Of a stretch of 64,000 nt of DNA, positions 13,971 to 27,064 are shown one piece after another (within the stretch, counting starts at the first letter, position 1; every line of letters begins with the position of its first letter). The notes under the pieces are model-generated. The model made no database searches, was not told the origin of the DNA, and worked only from the letters and a program-made list of their open reading frames with translations. The DNA comes from Siderastrea radians. Its lineage: Eukaryota; Cnidaria; Anthozoa; Scleractinia; Rhizangiidae. Made by a program: the position numbers and the translations under genes. The DNA is taken from positions 23,311,201 through 23,375,200 of the forward strand of contig OZ024890.1 in assembly GCA_964017195.1 (NCBI GenBank). Direction: 5' to 3'.

Positions 13971-15153
13971 AAGAAAATAAGATTTAGCATTCTCAGGCAA
14001 ACTGTTAACATGGTTTTTTCCTTGAGACGTCTTTCGGACAGCAGAGCAGAGATATTTTCCCTTTTTGGCTTTCGTATTTCTATCTGGAAATCAAAAAGCA
14101 ATATAAGTGTGTGGTTTTTTTGCGTGGTTTGTAGTTTGTCGGTAAGATGTAATTTTTTTTTTTTTACCTTTTTAGATTTATCATATCTGTCATACAAATA
14201 TTTTAAGTGATCAAGATATACATATTTTCACAAATAACTCAGTAAATTACACATATGTCGGTGCATGATGCGATTAAGACTCTGAAAAGCCGGTCAGAAA
14301 ATAAACAAAAAACACGAGTAAGAAAAACCACGTTCTGCAACGTCGCGTGCACATAATTAACCTCAAATTCTAAGGTCCTTAAAAGACTGATGTATTTTGC
14401 AATATTCCGTGACATATTTTCTTCGAAATGACAACTCTTCCGTCCTTTTCTTCCAAATAACAACTTCTTCATGAAAGAATCTAGTGTTCTCAAACTTACC
14501 CATTAAATTGCGTAATGAATAAATAATTATGGCGCCCAAGGCCATTTCATGACACGAGCGTACTGAAGGGTCTGAAGGGTTATTGCGTTGTGTTTGCGTG
14601 TTTTCAGCCTGCGGACTATGAAGCCGTAGACAGTCAAGAAGCACTTTCTTAAATTTACATCGTCTTTTTTTAATGGAAAATAAAACGGCAACAATGCAGA
14701 AAGAGGAAATGTACTATGATATGAATTTCATAACACCACGTCCATTATTTATCAAATACGAAATCAGAGTGCTAATGAAGACATTAAATCTCTATTTGGT
14801 TCGCAACCAATTTACTTTTGAGAAATTGGCGAAACTATATACAAAGACTTTGAGTCAACCTTGAACTGACATCTCATAGAGTTAAGAAGCGTCAAAACCG
14901 TGGTAACTTAAATATTGCCTTGTAAACTTGCCAGAACTGTATATTTTTGAGCCTCTCAATATCACAGATTTTACCCACAACAAAAGTGGCGGCCATGGTC
15001 AGCGACATTTCAAGTATTTTGCGGTAAACGTTACTTCAGTCACTTATATAAGTCAAGGACATTACATGATTTTTCCCTTAGTCATCTTTATAGCCACACT
15101 AACGTCACTCTCTGACATCTGCGTGACTGTTACATGTACGATTGGTACCGGCT

Positions 15154-15405
15154 TAACCTGCGATCAGGCCCAATTTTAGCATCGCTCTCGTATTCTCTTT
15201 ACGTTGGTCGCTCGTTAAATTGGGTGTGATACAATCTCTCCCAGGATCTTGTGCTGGCGGCCAAATTTTGGCCGCGGGAGTCTCGCAATATGATTGGCCC
15301 TTTAACAATAAAGCTGTCAATGGAAGTAAATTGTCTACGACGTTTCGCCCTTCCCGCCTGAATGTTTCACCCAGCGAAACGAAAATAGAGCCTGATCTCA
15401 GGTTA
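15154..15405. mobile_element. 252-bp MITE with TAACCTGNGATCAGGC termini
   Basis: The left end reads TAACCTGCGATCAGGC and the right end is the complement of TAACCTGAGATCAGGC, a 16-bp terminal inverted repeat with one mismatch. It is non-coding. It lies in the segment between the two P450 units. Confidence 0.7.
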
Positions 15406-16534
15406 GTACCAGGTGCAATTTCACCCGCCGCAGCCAAAGAACCCAACTGAATCAATTGCCACCGGAAGACAGCAACGATCAAGAACTCGTACCAAATGTT
15501 GTGCTGTCTTGTTTTTTTTTTCTGGTAGTCGAGACTGATGTGGCTTGAAAGAAAGCCCACAGTATTGGTTACGACTCAGAAGTTTCCTCTGGATTGTAAA
15601 GAAAGACTGCATGATGGACATAACAGTTTGTAAGGACCCTTAGCAAATGTACTTGAAACAAGCCTCGTGGACAGAACAATCATGATGGAATACTAATTAA
15701 ACTGAATAATCTCAGGTGAAGGTATCCGGTTAAAAAAATTAACTCCACTCTTCTGAAACAAATTAATGAGCATCAGCTACGTTGACAGGAATCGAACCAG
15801 TTTCAAACAGCCCAATTTCTCGGTTGGAGTTACACTGAATAGTTTGTGAGCTCGTGTTGAACTTTGATAGTCCTTGTGCTCACTTTTTATTTTGTAATTT
15901 AGGCTTTCGGTATAAAAGTTAAAGTGTAACACTAATTTTTTTAGAAGCCTGGACGAAGTCACGAGTTTTTCATTTTTCGAAAATCAGTATAAACATCACC
16001 GAAGGGGACTTGGTACGGTGCCCTAAGAGCAATACTACGATAATTTTGCCAAATTATACCACAATAGCATGTCAAGTCGAAAACCCACATTCCGGCGTAA
16101 TAAGCTTAAAATCATATCCAGAAGCTGCAGAACGTTTTTCCTACCAAATATCGTCGATAACGACCTGTCACCAAGCTGAATGAAACGAATACGGCATAAA
16201 AAATGGTTTGAAACCGTAAAACCTTTATACCTCCTCGTCAAACGATCGGTGGGCAAGTTTAGTCCTGATCTCGACCCGAGGTTGATTCAATTTAAGAGCA
16301 ATGTTTTCTTCGCAATGAAACCACTTTTCATCTGGACAAACGAAACGTTTTCGATCCGAGCCAGAAAGCGACTTAGTTCATAATTTAAGCCCAACCAAGG
16401 GATGATTTTATTTTCTCCTCCTTTACGATGCAATTTACGAAAAGAGACATTCGTCTTTTAAATGAAATTAAAGACTCTTGCAGTAATTTTGGCAACTGCA
16501 GCAGTATATTGCAAAGAAAACCTAAAGAAATTAT

Positions 16535-16625
16535 TGCTTGTGAACGGGATTTGAGCCCATGGACTGTGCGATACCGAAACAACGCTCTGACTAACTGAGC
16601 AAACAAGGCCCAATTCAACGGGGAT
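16535..16625 (-). repeat. tRNA-derived SINE-like segment
   Basis: On the minus strand an A-box-like TTGCTCAGTTAGTCAGAGC is followed about 35 bp later by the B-box-like GGCTCAAATCCC. The anticodon stem does not fold well, so this is not a functional tRNA. A SINE head or tRNA pseudogene is the likely reading. Confidence 0.4.
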
Positions 16626-16890
16626 CTGGCATGGTCAATCCACCGTACGGAAAAAGATGGCAGCTCTACATTCTATTACAATACCTTGCGAACCTAAAAC
16701 ATCCAATAGGCACATAAAAAGCCATATTTTTTGCCTAAACTTGTCTCTGTGCTAGCAACATTTTGTATGCTAAGTTTGAAGCTTTTAAAACTTTTCTTTG
16801 CGCTTTTATGAGCGTTTTTAGGGTTTTTGTTCGCTAAGAACTATGGGTAAATGTACCAGTCGCCATCTTTTTCAGTACGGTGGATTGTGT

Positions 16891-17243
16891 TGTCGTCTTT
16901 TTCAGCTGTGGTCAGTGAATCGTGGATCAGAAGTCTTGAAAGACCAGATATTTTAGATTCCAGATGTTTCCTGGATGACGCGAGTCACGTGATCAATCCC
17001 AAGTTCCTCGAGGGCTTCCTGTCATTATTCTCGGAGTGGGGTAAGCGTAAGTGCTCCTATGAAGCTCTGGTCTTGAATTGAACTGATAGTTTTTATTCTC
17101 CTTAGGGCGTTGCTTTACAGCTTTTGTTTTACAAAGGATGGTTTACAATTGTGCAAGCAGAGTATCAAGGAATTAGTCTTCATGGTTAAAACAGTGTAAC
17201 CATGACGTTTAAATTTTAAGTAAAAATAGAAGAACGACGTTGA
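16891..17243 (+). pseudogene. Relic of a third P450, 3' end only
   Basis: The sequence aligns with the last ~350 bp of both intact P450 genes. It covers the CTGTGGTCAGTG segment, the FLDDASHVINPKFLEGFL equivalent of the PERF region, a haem-loop remnant (WGKRKC, Cys kept), and the terminal AGTATCAAGG and GAAGAACG stretches. Frameshifts and stops interrupt it, and the I-helix, ExxR region and exon 1 are absent. It ends about 200 bp before unit B begins, so it marks the junction of the ancestral tandem array. Confidence 0.8.
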
Positions 17244-19464
17244 AAAGACTAAGACGATAGCAAGAACATTTGACAAACGTATAGCGAAATATTACCGTTA
17301 AAAAAAACATTTGTATTCAAGGGACTATTTCTTCTTATCGCCGCCCAAAGCCTTCCATTCTAAATATACTGAAAAAATTCATTTGGCTGGCTATTTTACT
17401 GATTTTAGCGGAAATTGCATGATAAAAATGTGATCCAAATTGTACGTTGGCTACTGAACTCAAACTTATTTCAATTTTTCAAACATATTTTTCATCCTAC
17501 AAGAAGAAATTTCCAAACCGGAAACAGCTGGTGCTTTCAAGAAGTCACAGAATTGACAGTGAACTTTGTGGCCAAAAATATTGCACAGCGAAGTGAAAGT
17601 TATCACAGTTTTATCAGATATACCCCACTTATCAGATGGCAGTTTGGCAACAAGACCTTTTTTCAATATCAGATGAGACAGGTCACATGCGATTCCCGTG
17701 TAGTCGGGGTAACAGTAGTTTCAGCTGAAGTATATCCTTGAAAATGTTCAGGGCACTATTAGCTAGTGTATCTGCTTTAGCCAACGATGCTAGCTGTTTC
17801 CTATTCAACTGATTAAGAGTGCTCCTCATCAAATTTCAATTATCCACTGAGTCTTCCAAGTTCACCGCCTTGTAATGAACAGCACTTGCATGAAATAAAC
17901 AGTGCCAAAGAAGATATTACTCAGAAGCTCAGTTTCATTTGAATGCAACACTGAGGATTTTATACACAGACTCAAAAGTTTAGAACCGTGCACGCTTATT
18001 ACAGCATACGATGATTTACTGCCGAATATATATATATATTTTTTCAATGGTTACACTTACGTTTCGTTGGATGCCACGTTATGTAGCACGTCGTTAAGCT
18101 AAACCCGTGCAAACAAAAGAAAATCCGAAAAAAGACTTTAAAGTCTTCATCGTCTTGTATGGAACTTACTTTGGTGAACTGCTTGCAGGGGTTAAAAACC
18201 AGGCCGTTGGATCAATATCTAAAACTCTTGATTTACTTTCGCAAGAAATCCGTGTTTGCAAAACAAGCAGTACTACAACCTGGCTCATAATGTCGCACCG
18301 ACTTCACACCAGAAAGATGTTTATACAGTTAACTGAACGATGCAATAGATGTTTCAGAATTGATATGGGATTAAAATGGAACAAATTCGATAACTAAACA
18401 CCCCAAGATAAATAGCTTCGTAGTCGGCCATATATGCTTAAAATGATTGAACCTAGTCTTCATGGCATAGTGGCGGAAGGGCATCATAAAACAAGAAGGC
18501 CCTTCTATCTTACAAATTTTCAGGGCCAGCGCGAGTCCTACATTGTGCCTCTCAGGCTTTGGTTCTGTATGAAAACAAATTGTGAACAGCTTTTAGGTGA
18601 ATGCTACCAAGTAGTACTTTTCTATGGGGCTGGTAATAGTTGCCTGAGTTTTCGCAAATTAAATTCTCTTTCAGAATGAAAGGCACCAGCGCTACAGCTG
18701 AGCTACAGAGAGGTATTCCATCAAAAAGGATCAGTTATTTTTGTGCTGCATTGGACCCAGCTAGAGGTATTTGATCATTTTCCCGCTCAGCACGACCCAA
18801 GCCGGTTGAAAAATGGCAGTTATTGTGAGTATTGATATCCGGGAATAGAATATTATTACTAAAAGCTTTTGACTCGATCTCGCGATCCACTAATATTACA
18901 CTTCATGTAAACCTTTGTAATACACTTCTTAAAAACACTTATTTAGATCTTAGACCTGCATACCTAAATTTCCTTTTGACGTTCGTTAAGAGAAATGGGA
19001 TCTCGATCACCCCTGTAATCTACAATATATATTCCTGTTTATCTGTAATGTAGTGTAGCTTAATCCCAATTAATAAGATCAGCCCTTTCAGTTAGCAATC
19101 ACTCAAAAAAGGCTTTAACTGATCTGACTTGAACTAAGTGCAATACCGCTAATGAGAAAATGCAATCAAAAGTATCTTTCGAGTACAGCCCGCATGATTA
19201 CAATAAATTTTTACGGCATCCTCAAGTAACATGCTCAATAAAACACAAAGAGCACTCGTTCAGAACGTGAACTAATTCTTTATTGACAGAATAGCGTGAT
19301 GTACGCCGATAAATAGATAAGTGTTCACTGAGGTGTAAACAATTTGTTAGCATGCTTATACTTAATCGCTCTCTCTCGAGATCATTTGAACCTTGGACGC
19401 ACAACAACAAGGTACTAGCACGAACAACGGGAAAACATTTTCTAGGCCTCAGTTACCGGTCAAC

Positions 19465-22400
19465 ATGAGCTTTTCGCTTGCAATCGAAGAGTTTACATCG
19501 CTCGGCCAATTTTTTTTCGTCTGCTTTTTGATTTGCCTGTTCCTCACTGGAAAAGCCATATGGGAACACTCTTTTTCCAAGCTGCCTCCAGGCCCTTGGG
19601 GTTTGCCAGTAATAGGTAAGAATTTATTTTCAAACTTTGTGTCATATCTTTCTGGAAAAAGGTTGTTTCCTCATCGTTTTATGTGAATTATCCACAAATT
19701 GTTCAGAGGCTTCGCTTAGCATTAACGTTTTAGCTGAGTCGGAAGTCAGTCGATTATAACTCTGCGAAGTTAAGTCAACACTTTGCTCCCCGTTAATTCT
19801 GAGTCGCCGTTGTACTGTTTCATAGGTCTACTTACAAAAAAAGTTAATTTTAAAAGTAATAAGTCACTTTTTCAACTCAGTAATGTGGACTCTCTATGAT
19901 TTCGTACCAGCCCAAGAAGAGTTTGTTTGACTTAGAAACAATTTGTAGGATTTACAAGCTAAACGCTGTACCTAAAATTACTAAAACTACGAAAGAGTAT
20001 CTCTCTATTTGCCTCAAGGAAGCAGTAACTCTTTCTTTACCAAGAAAGACTCTTTGTCCTCAGATCACCGTAAAAAAAGACTGCATAATCAATGAATAAT
20101 TAAGAGTCATGCCCATAGCATGACACGAGCGTGCGACAAAGAGTCGGTATCGCGTGCTCTTAGCCAAACTGCTATGGTGACGAAGTACGTTGTTTATTTT
20201 AGCTTTTTCTTGATGCCCGTTGACGTAAGCTCTAAGAGTGTTGCTCCCTTGTAACCTTATGAAGCAATTTTTCGATATGACTCGCTGTGAGTTTTAGCAA
20301 GTCAGTTAACTACCACTTGAAATCAACTTTGAATAAACGCGATAGTGCATCTACTGACGATCAGTGTTAGGGAAAGAAGTATGTCTACAGTTAACTGGAG
20401 CATAAAGAGGATAAGGAAAAAGAACTGACAACAACGAAAACTTAATTTTGATTTCCATTGAGTTTTATTTCTTGTTCGCTAACCGTAAAAGCTAACAGCT
20501 AAAACTTCAGTGCATCTCGAATAAAAGTGAATTCACAACAAAATTTAACGAAATTTACGTTCAAATGCTATGGTAGGCAGGATTTTTATTTTCAGTTGTT
20601 AATTAAACTTATCTAAAAATGCACCACGTTCTCCAGCAAATTTGAAATTTTGACTGGACTGGCTGGTTAAAACTACATGTAGATTATGGGAGTATTCCAT
20701 TCCGTTCAGTTGTTTAAAATGAGTAAATCCAACCTTGCTAAAAATCTCCATGAGTTTATGTGTCTTATTTGCACGAAATCGCAGTTCCGCATGCTAAAAA
20801 ACAGCTTAACGTGGCAGACAAAAATCTACCCGGTCTTCGTTTATTAGTGTTTCGCAATTCAATTTAAATAAAACAGGCAACAGAGGACGTTGATGGCTTG
20901 TTTGTTATTTGGCTCCGTACTACAATGAAACTAATCAAGCTCTTTCCAACTTTAATGTATTCTGGTGTGTCACTGAAGTATAAAAAAATGTTTGCTGGAT
21001 GTCAGTTTGTTAACAGGGCTGGATGACAATTTACATCGAAAATGTTCAAGTCATCATGCTCTGCCATGTTCAAATTAAAATTTAGTTGTCTTGCGATTGG
21101 TTTCTCGTTCAGCAGTTTTTTCTTGACACCAAGCCAAACGGAGTCGCAACTCAAGTTTGGAAATGCGAACTTCCGTTGACTTGCGGCTACTTGCGTTGGG
21201 TGGGCCAAACGGTGAAAAACTTGCGCCTACTTGCGAACAAATTTTGAGCTCGATCAAAGTGAACGGAAGTCAGCGCAAGTCATCGCAAGTACACGCAAGT
21301 CATGGCCAAATGGAGTCGCAAGTTATCGCTTGGCTTGCTTCGTCATCTTTAAGTTCGACACTGACAATCCACTTCGACCCGGTCAACTCTCTTTAACTGA
21401 TCTCAATCAATACGACCAAGGCACTCCCCTGAACCAACCGCACTCAATCAACAACCAGTTTTGCCAACTATATCTTCTATATCTATTCAGTCACTGACCA
21501 ACTGCCAATTTAACCCACTGCAGACGGTATCGCCAACTTGACCAACTGAACTTCTCACGTGGCACTCCACTGACAAATCGAGTCACTCAATGACTCAGAC
21601 TCGTTCCCACACTCTGCTATCTGCACCACAATTAAACGTTGCGCAGATTTCATCGAATACACCTGACTGATAAAACGTTGTCAGATGCAAAGTATAAATC
21701 ATGAATGATGTGACACGATGGAATTCTGGGAAGACAGCACTGACAAGCTTGTTGCCCAGTTCCATACATTGATATTGTAGACATTTTCATTCCTAAGCTG
21801 AAGGTTTTGGAGTAGATTTGGGCTTATTGTGTTAATATTATCTCCACGGTGCCTGAGAACAGAAACATGTTTTACCGCTTCCCAGAAAACCATTGTGTCG
21901 TATCGTTCATAGTATATGCTTGACACACGACAACGTTTTTGCAATTAGGAGTGATTGGAACTCTTTTACTAGCAGCCTCTCCTGCACGTCAAGGCCGCGG
22001 GTCAACAAGCACGTGACTAAGTGACTGCGATTTTCTGTCGGTAAACGTTTGCTGAAAAAAGGTTTTATCAGACTGTAAATACTTCAGCATTACATTGTCT
22101 CGCTGAGTTCTTCGAGGCTAAGTCAAGAAAACTAACGTCATCTTAAAGCTGCACGGAAAATGTCTTCTAAAATACATTCTCACTTCTTTATGAAGCAGAA
22201 ACAAAACCAAGACCGGACGATACTTCATAAATACATGTTAACACTTCCTCACAAAAACGTGCAAATGGGCAGACACAATTTTTACTCCCACAAACTTAGC
22301 TATTTTCATGGATCACGTCCGTTGCCAATCTAGCTGTCTAAACGCGTGACTTTAGCCAACGCAAACGTGCCTTACCTCCGTCCGCCCCCGGAGAGGTTAA

Positions 22401-24880
22401 TATTAAAACAAATACGTTTGACAGCAATTAAAGAAACAAATAATTATAAAAAGTACTTCGTGCGTTTCACAAGAGTGCGGAGGCTGATCACGTGATTGTA
22501 CACTAAAACAGCACCGTATACACAAGCTGCCAAGCCGAGTGAATGATTTTTCGAAAACAGAAGTCGATATAAATGTTTTTAAACATTTAAAATACGTATA
22601 CTTTAATTAACTTAAATATATAGTTTTTAAAGAAAATCGTCGCAATTCCCACTCCACACCACCGGCATAAAGTGATCCAGTACTACAAATTTGTAAAGGA
22701 TTTCGTTTGAAACCGTATCGATTAGTAGGCATTGGCCAGTACAGTGTCAATTAACCAGTTCTAAAATTCAAGTGACGGTTTACAAGAAAACTTCAGTCAT
22801 CTCATGGTCGGTCTTATTGTAGCACGTCTATTATTTAAAGAAAGAAAGTTTTCAAACACAGTTTCTCCACTTTGATAATACACTGTTTACATTTGGGTGA
22901 CTTGTACGGTAATGCGGATATGAGGTAATATCCTTTACTTTTGCATATGCTCAATATCGAAATTTCCAGCTTTCTTGCTCACGGTTCACCGCACACAGGT
23001 TTTTAGCTAATAATTCTACTTGTCGTCTTGATTAATTTCAAGGAAAATTTCATATTAAGTGCCATGGCGTTAAAAAGTTTTCGCCAACAAGCAAACGTTT
23101 TCAAAACAAAAAAGCTTCAGCAATGGTTCCCGGAAGCTGATGGAATCGGAATGCGGACCTAAACAGAGCCAATAACACTGACCGGTTGGGACTGTTGCTA
23201 GTTGGCATACAAATCGTAGGCACTTTTGTAATGGTAATGGTTATCTTTGCAGTGCAAAAGTTTGGGTGATGTCACAGCTCTTACAGTGTCTTCTCTGATT
23301 TGCTGAGAAAACAATAGAACAAACAACAGAACAATGGACCCTAGCCCTGAAAACACTAGAGCTGCGTTATACCAAGGTCCAATGAAATTACAGGTTGTTA
23401 AGAGCTGCGGGGTATCTGAAGAGTTTCTCAGCTTGACGTTAACCTAAGTGAAATGTTTATTGTTACAACAGGGGCTTGTTTCCGCCTGGGGAAGGACCCA
23501 CACCTCGACTTCACCAAAATGGCGCAGAAATACGGCGACGTCTTCAGCCTGATGCTTGGAAATCGTTTGGTTGTGGTGATAAATGGAGTGAATGCCATCC
23601 AAGAAGCCATCATCAAACACTCGAAAGCGTTTGCTGGGCGGCCTCAACTGCACACCTTTCAGATTGCCAATCCATATGGTAACAACCTCACCGTCACAGA
23701 TTACTCAACCCAATGGCGTCTTTCTCGCAAGATGAGCGTTAGTGCCATCCACAACTTTGCCAAGAACACAGACGCGTTGGGGGAGAAACTACTACAAGAA
23801 TCTCAGCGCTTGATTCACTGTTTCAAGCAACAGACGGGAAAACCGGTGGTTGCTCTCAGACCTCTGAAGTATGCCACGGCGAACATCATCCTCAATGCGC
23901 TGTTCGGATTCGAGCGTTCTTACAGCGATGAAGAACTCGGAAATATTCTCGACCTCTCCGACAGTTTCCGACAGGCAATGCATGGCAGCAGCCACGTTGA
24001 TTTCCTGCCACTGTTAAAGTATCTTCCCAACAAACCGCTTTCAAATCTTGAATTCACAATAAAGACCGTGCTGGGTGTAGTCACCAATATGTTTAAGAAG
24101 AACAAAGAATCGTATGCTGACGGACAAGTTCGCAATATCGCAGACAGTTTTATGAGCGTCGTTGAAAGGGAAACTGAAAAAGAGAGAGAAAATCGACCAT
24201 TCAGAGAGGACACCGGGAGCATGGGTCCACTGCTCAACGACGAACAGATCATTGCAGTGTTGGGAGATCTCTTTGGGGCCGGTTTTGACACTTCGTCCAT
24301 CACTGTCTACTGGGCTCTGGCATACTTGATGAAATATCCCGACAACCAGCGCCAGCTGCATGACGAGTTAGATCAAGTGATTGGACGAGAACGACTGCCA
24401 ACCCTGCAAGACATAGAGTCACTCCCCTTCCTCCAAGCCACAGTTTACGAGCTTTTAAGGGTGACCAGCATTGCACCTCTTGCACTACCTCGATCCACAA
24501 CCACTGAGACAGTCATCCAGGGCTTCAGAATCCCTAAAGACACAGTCGTCTTCGTTAACCTGTGGTCAGTGCACCACGATCCGAAAACTTGGAAAGACCC
24601 AGATGTTTTCGACCCCAGGCGTTTTCTCGATGAAGCAGGTCAGGTGATCGATCCCAAGTTCCTCAGGGGCTTCCTTCCATTTTCGGGGGGTCGGCGTAAA
24701 TGCCCTGGTGAAATTCTGGCCTTGAAAACAGTTTCAGTTTTCCTTGGGGCGCTGCTTCACAGCTTCCGTTTTACACAGGATGGATTGCCAGCTGAGTATC
24801 AAGGGATTAATCTTCAGGGTCAGTACGGTCTCACTTTGATGCCAGAGAAGTTTTACCTGAAACTAGAAGAACGGCATTAA
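19465..24880 (+). CDS. Microsomal cytochrome P450, copy B (two exons)
   Basis: Paralogue of the P450 at 4,014-10,986 with the same structure. Exon 1 is 19,465-19,615, exon 2 is 23,472-24,880, and the intron of 3.9 kb is again inserted in a Gly codon; the product is 519 aa. Anchor and KLPPGPWGLPVIG hinge are present. The I-helix is canonical GAGFDTSS (319-326), the ExxR helix reads YELLRVTS, and the haem loop FSGGRRKCPG holds Cys461. Most residues match copy A; differences concentrate between the middle of exon 2 and the I-helix, in the substrate-recognition part of the protein. No disabling change is visible, so it is probably functional as a clan 2-type monooxygenase with unknown substrate. 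An AATAAA pair lies about 150 bp past the stop. Confidence 0.9.
21127..21338. mobile_element. MITE-like insertion packed with ACTTGCG/CGCAAGT heptamers
   Basis: Unit A lacks this ~212 bp (A reads straight through at about 5,855-5,960). The ends carry CAAGCCAA and its complement TTGGCTTG. About eight copies of ACTTGCG or CGCAAGT lie inside, ACTTGCG in the left half and CGCAAGT in the right half. Repeated subterminal motifs of this kind suit transposase binding sites; the superfamily is not assigned. Confidence 0.6.
22961..23430. mobile_element. Unit B-specific insertion just upstream of P450-B exon 2
   Basis: Unit A passes from CATATGTTC...ATCGAA to GACACGTTAACC within about 30 bp, while unit B has ~470 extra bases. 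The insert is non-coding and contains the second CGCAGCTCTTA MITE at its right side. It ends within about 45 bp of the exon 2 acceptor. Confidence 0.55.
23273..23409 (-). mobile_element. 137-bp MITE with CGCAGCTCTTA termini (copy 2, inverted)
   Basis: Reverse complement of the MITE at 7,694-7,830, about 90% identical by eye. Its left terminus is decayed (CACAGCTCTTA). Because it lies in a different insert and orientation from copy 1, it represents an independent insertion into the paralogous intron. Confidence 0.7.
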
Positions 24881-25031
24881 AGACGCTTGAACGATAACCG
24901 GACAGAAATGTGTTGACATACGTAAAGTGTGTTAAATTGTATAGAAAACGGTCTGTGTTCGTCAAATTAAAGGTAAACGCGACATTTCTCTTTCGAAGAA
25001 TATAGATGCAGCTTTAACTTTTAAAGTGAAA

Positions 25032-25041
25032 TAAATAAAGA
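25032..25041 (+). promoter_or_regulatory. Candidate polyadenylation signals of P450-B
   Basis: Two overlapping AATAAA hexamers occur about 150 bp after the P450-B stop codon, inside sequence absent from the corresponding place in copy A. This is a motif match only. Confidence 0.35.
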
Positions 25042-25999
25042 ATAACGTTACATTACATTAGATGGCATTACATAGCAATGCAGATGCCTATTCTATAGTC
25101 CCCGTGTACGAACGCTTATCTGCCGATGTTATCCAATCAAAACGAAGATCTAGAAATCATCCTCGTTATTCTTTTTTTGTAGTTTAGATTAATTACCAGT
25201 CAAGAATAATTCTTTGACTTTTTTGCAATTTTAAAAATCATATTAGTTTAGGGAAATATTCCACCCTCTCCCCCCAAATAATAGTCGACTTACAAGGTCG
25301 ACTTACAAGTGATATTTTGCTCATGCACTGCTTAGACTTCCATTGTAGACATTGAGCATCGTATTGAAAAACTACTTTACATGTATGATCTACAGGAAAA
25401 CACTGTCTAGGATGACACAAGGAAACTACCGTGAAATGCAATGTATTTTTGCAATGTAAGAATGAAATTAGTTCATATATATAAAAAAACAGAGCATCAA
25501 GAAAGGGAACTTTTTGAGTGACGTGAAGAATTGTAAAAGTGATATTTGGAAAGCTCGTTGGTTTTTGGTGCATTTTAGCGCGGACACTACAACTGAGGTC
25601 AGTAGAAGATTGTATTTTTGCTTTCTAAATGTCGACAGAAGTACAGTAATTAAGAGTTTTAAGTAAAATTGTCACAATTTCTGTTATAAATTTTGTTGAC
25701 GTTTATAGGTATCTCTCTTTGGTAAGATAAATTGAAGCGCGCCCACCTGACACGAGATCCCGGTATCTGGGTGCTTTTAGGATTTGCTTCGAGCGTCCTT
25801 GTAACATTTCTTGTATATATATATAAGAGTTTCCCTCGGGTTTGGAAACGTGCTTACTGTAATTTATAAAACATCACCATGTTCAATTGGTTAAGGCACT
25901 CGTGCTTTCATTACCTGATCCAAAAATAGAGAGGGCGTTTGGAGGAATTCCGCAGAAAGTTCATGTGAATCCGAATGTAGTTGAGATTCAATATTTAAC

Positions 26000-26114
26000 A
26001 ATTACTCTACGAGGGCGCGCTGGATATCGAACGATAGATAACCAACGAGGCGCGTAGCGCGTAGTTGGTTATAATCATTTGATATCCAGCAAGCCCGAGT
26101 CGAGTAGAATAATT
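26000..26114. repeat. Foldback element around a GCGCGTAGCGCG core
   Basis: Left arm AATTACTCTACGAGGG... and right arm ...GTCGAGTAGAATAATT are imperfect complements for about 55 bp each. They include GGATATC/GATATCC and AACCAAC/GTTGGTT pairs and meet at a CGCG-rich centre. It would fold into a long hairpin. Confidence 0.65.
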
Positions 26115-27064
26115 ATTTTATCAAAAACTTAACCACTTTAAAAAAAATCAAGAAAGAAAGGGAAAAAAGGAGAAAAGAGAAAAGAGAGATAAAAAGGGAA
26201 CAAGAATCGATCACATGACTGAGCGAAAAAGGCGCCAAAACCTTGCGAAGTGTTGCAGCGTTTAATTGCAAAGCTGAATGAATCAAAGAAACTGCTCGAA
26301 AGTGAACAAAGTGGCTCACGTTTTGGGAAAAAATCTTCTAATTATTAGCTTTGAAATATGGTAAGTGTTTGATTTTTCCTGAAACGATGTTTGTAATCAT
26401 CGTTCAAAGCGGACTGAAGCTGATGTACGATTTTACCATATTCACTACTGGAGTTGAAACGGAACAAAGTTGTAATCTGTTCGCACAGTGGAGCTGTCCT
26501 GTGCGTAATTAATTTCTATGCAACTCAGAAGCAAGATTACTGTAGTGAGGAACATTAGAATTCACCATCATAGTTTGTTAAACGCAAAGCACAAAACCCA
26601 GTTGTTCTCGGTTTAGAGGTCGCGGACGTATTAAATGGTAAAAAAAAAACACTCAAACAACTGGGAAAGCGATTCAACTCCGTTTACTTTGCATCCGATT
26701 TCTGTCTGAACATTTGGACCTGTTGGAACACAGAGCTACAACGAGTATAATTTTGTGTGTTATAGGCGAAAAAATTTCGCCCTTCCCGTCCCTCTTGGTA
26801 GTCTGTTAAGTAAGCTTACTTCTTTAGATTGTTTCATGATTTTTGCACTGACTCGCCATGAATGTGTGATAGTTTTTATTAAATGCTTCTGTCCCATTTC
26901 AATGTGTTTAATTTGATGTCTTGTCTTGATATTTTGAAGTGGAAAGCCTTCCTGATAAAACCTACCGTTTGTTCAATTTTAATGATCGACGTGACGGTCG
27001 ATGAAAGAAATAAATTGTAAACACAAGGCTTAATGCCTTAAAGCTTATACAGTTTCTTGTTGTC

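Larger units (their letters stand above)
1745..14884. repeat. Segmental duplication, unit A
   Basis: The stretch matches unit B (17,448-34,904) in the same order and orientation. Anchor matches are 1,800-2,020 with 17,500-17,730, 3,600-4,300 with 19,040-19,750, the P450 exons, 11,820-12,470 with 25,700-28,200, and 13,800-14,880 with 33,830-34,900. Homology ends at a TTAA after 'catctcatagag' in A and 'catctcaaagag' in B. Large unmatched blocks are insertions in one unit. Exons and immediate flanks are clearly closer to each other than the intron sequence. Boundaries were read by eye and may be off by tens of bases. Confidence 0.85.

Noticed and set aside
15153..15560. 135-codon minus-strand frame
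   Set aside because: It lies mostly in a MITE with 16-bp terminal inverted repeats, so it is non-coding.
15776..15850. Possible tRNA on the minus strand (GGTTCGATTCC B box)
   Set aside because: No A box or foldable cloverleaf lies at the right distance; a lone B box is weak evidence.
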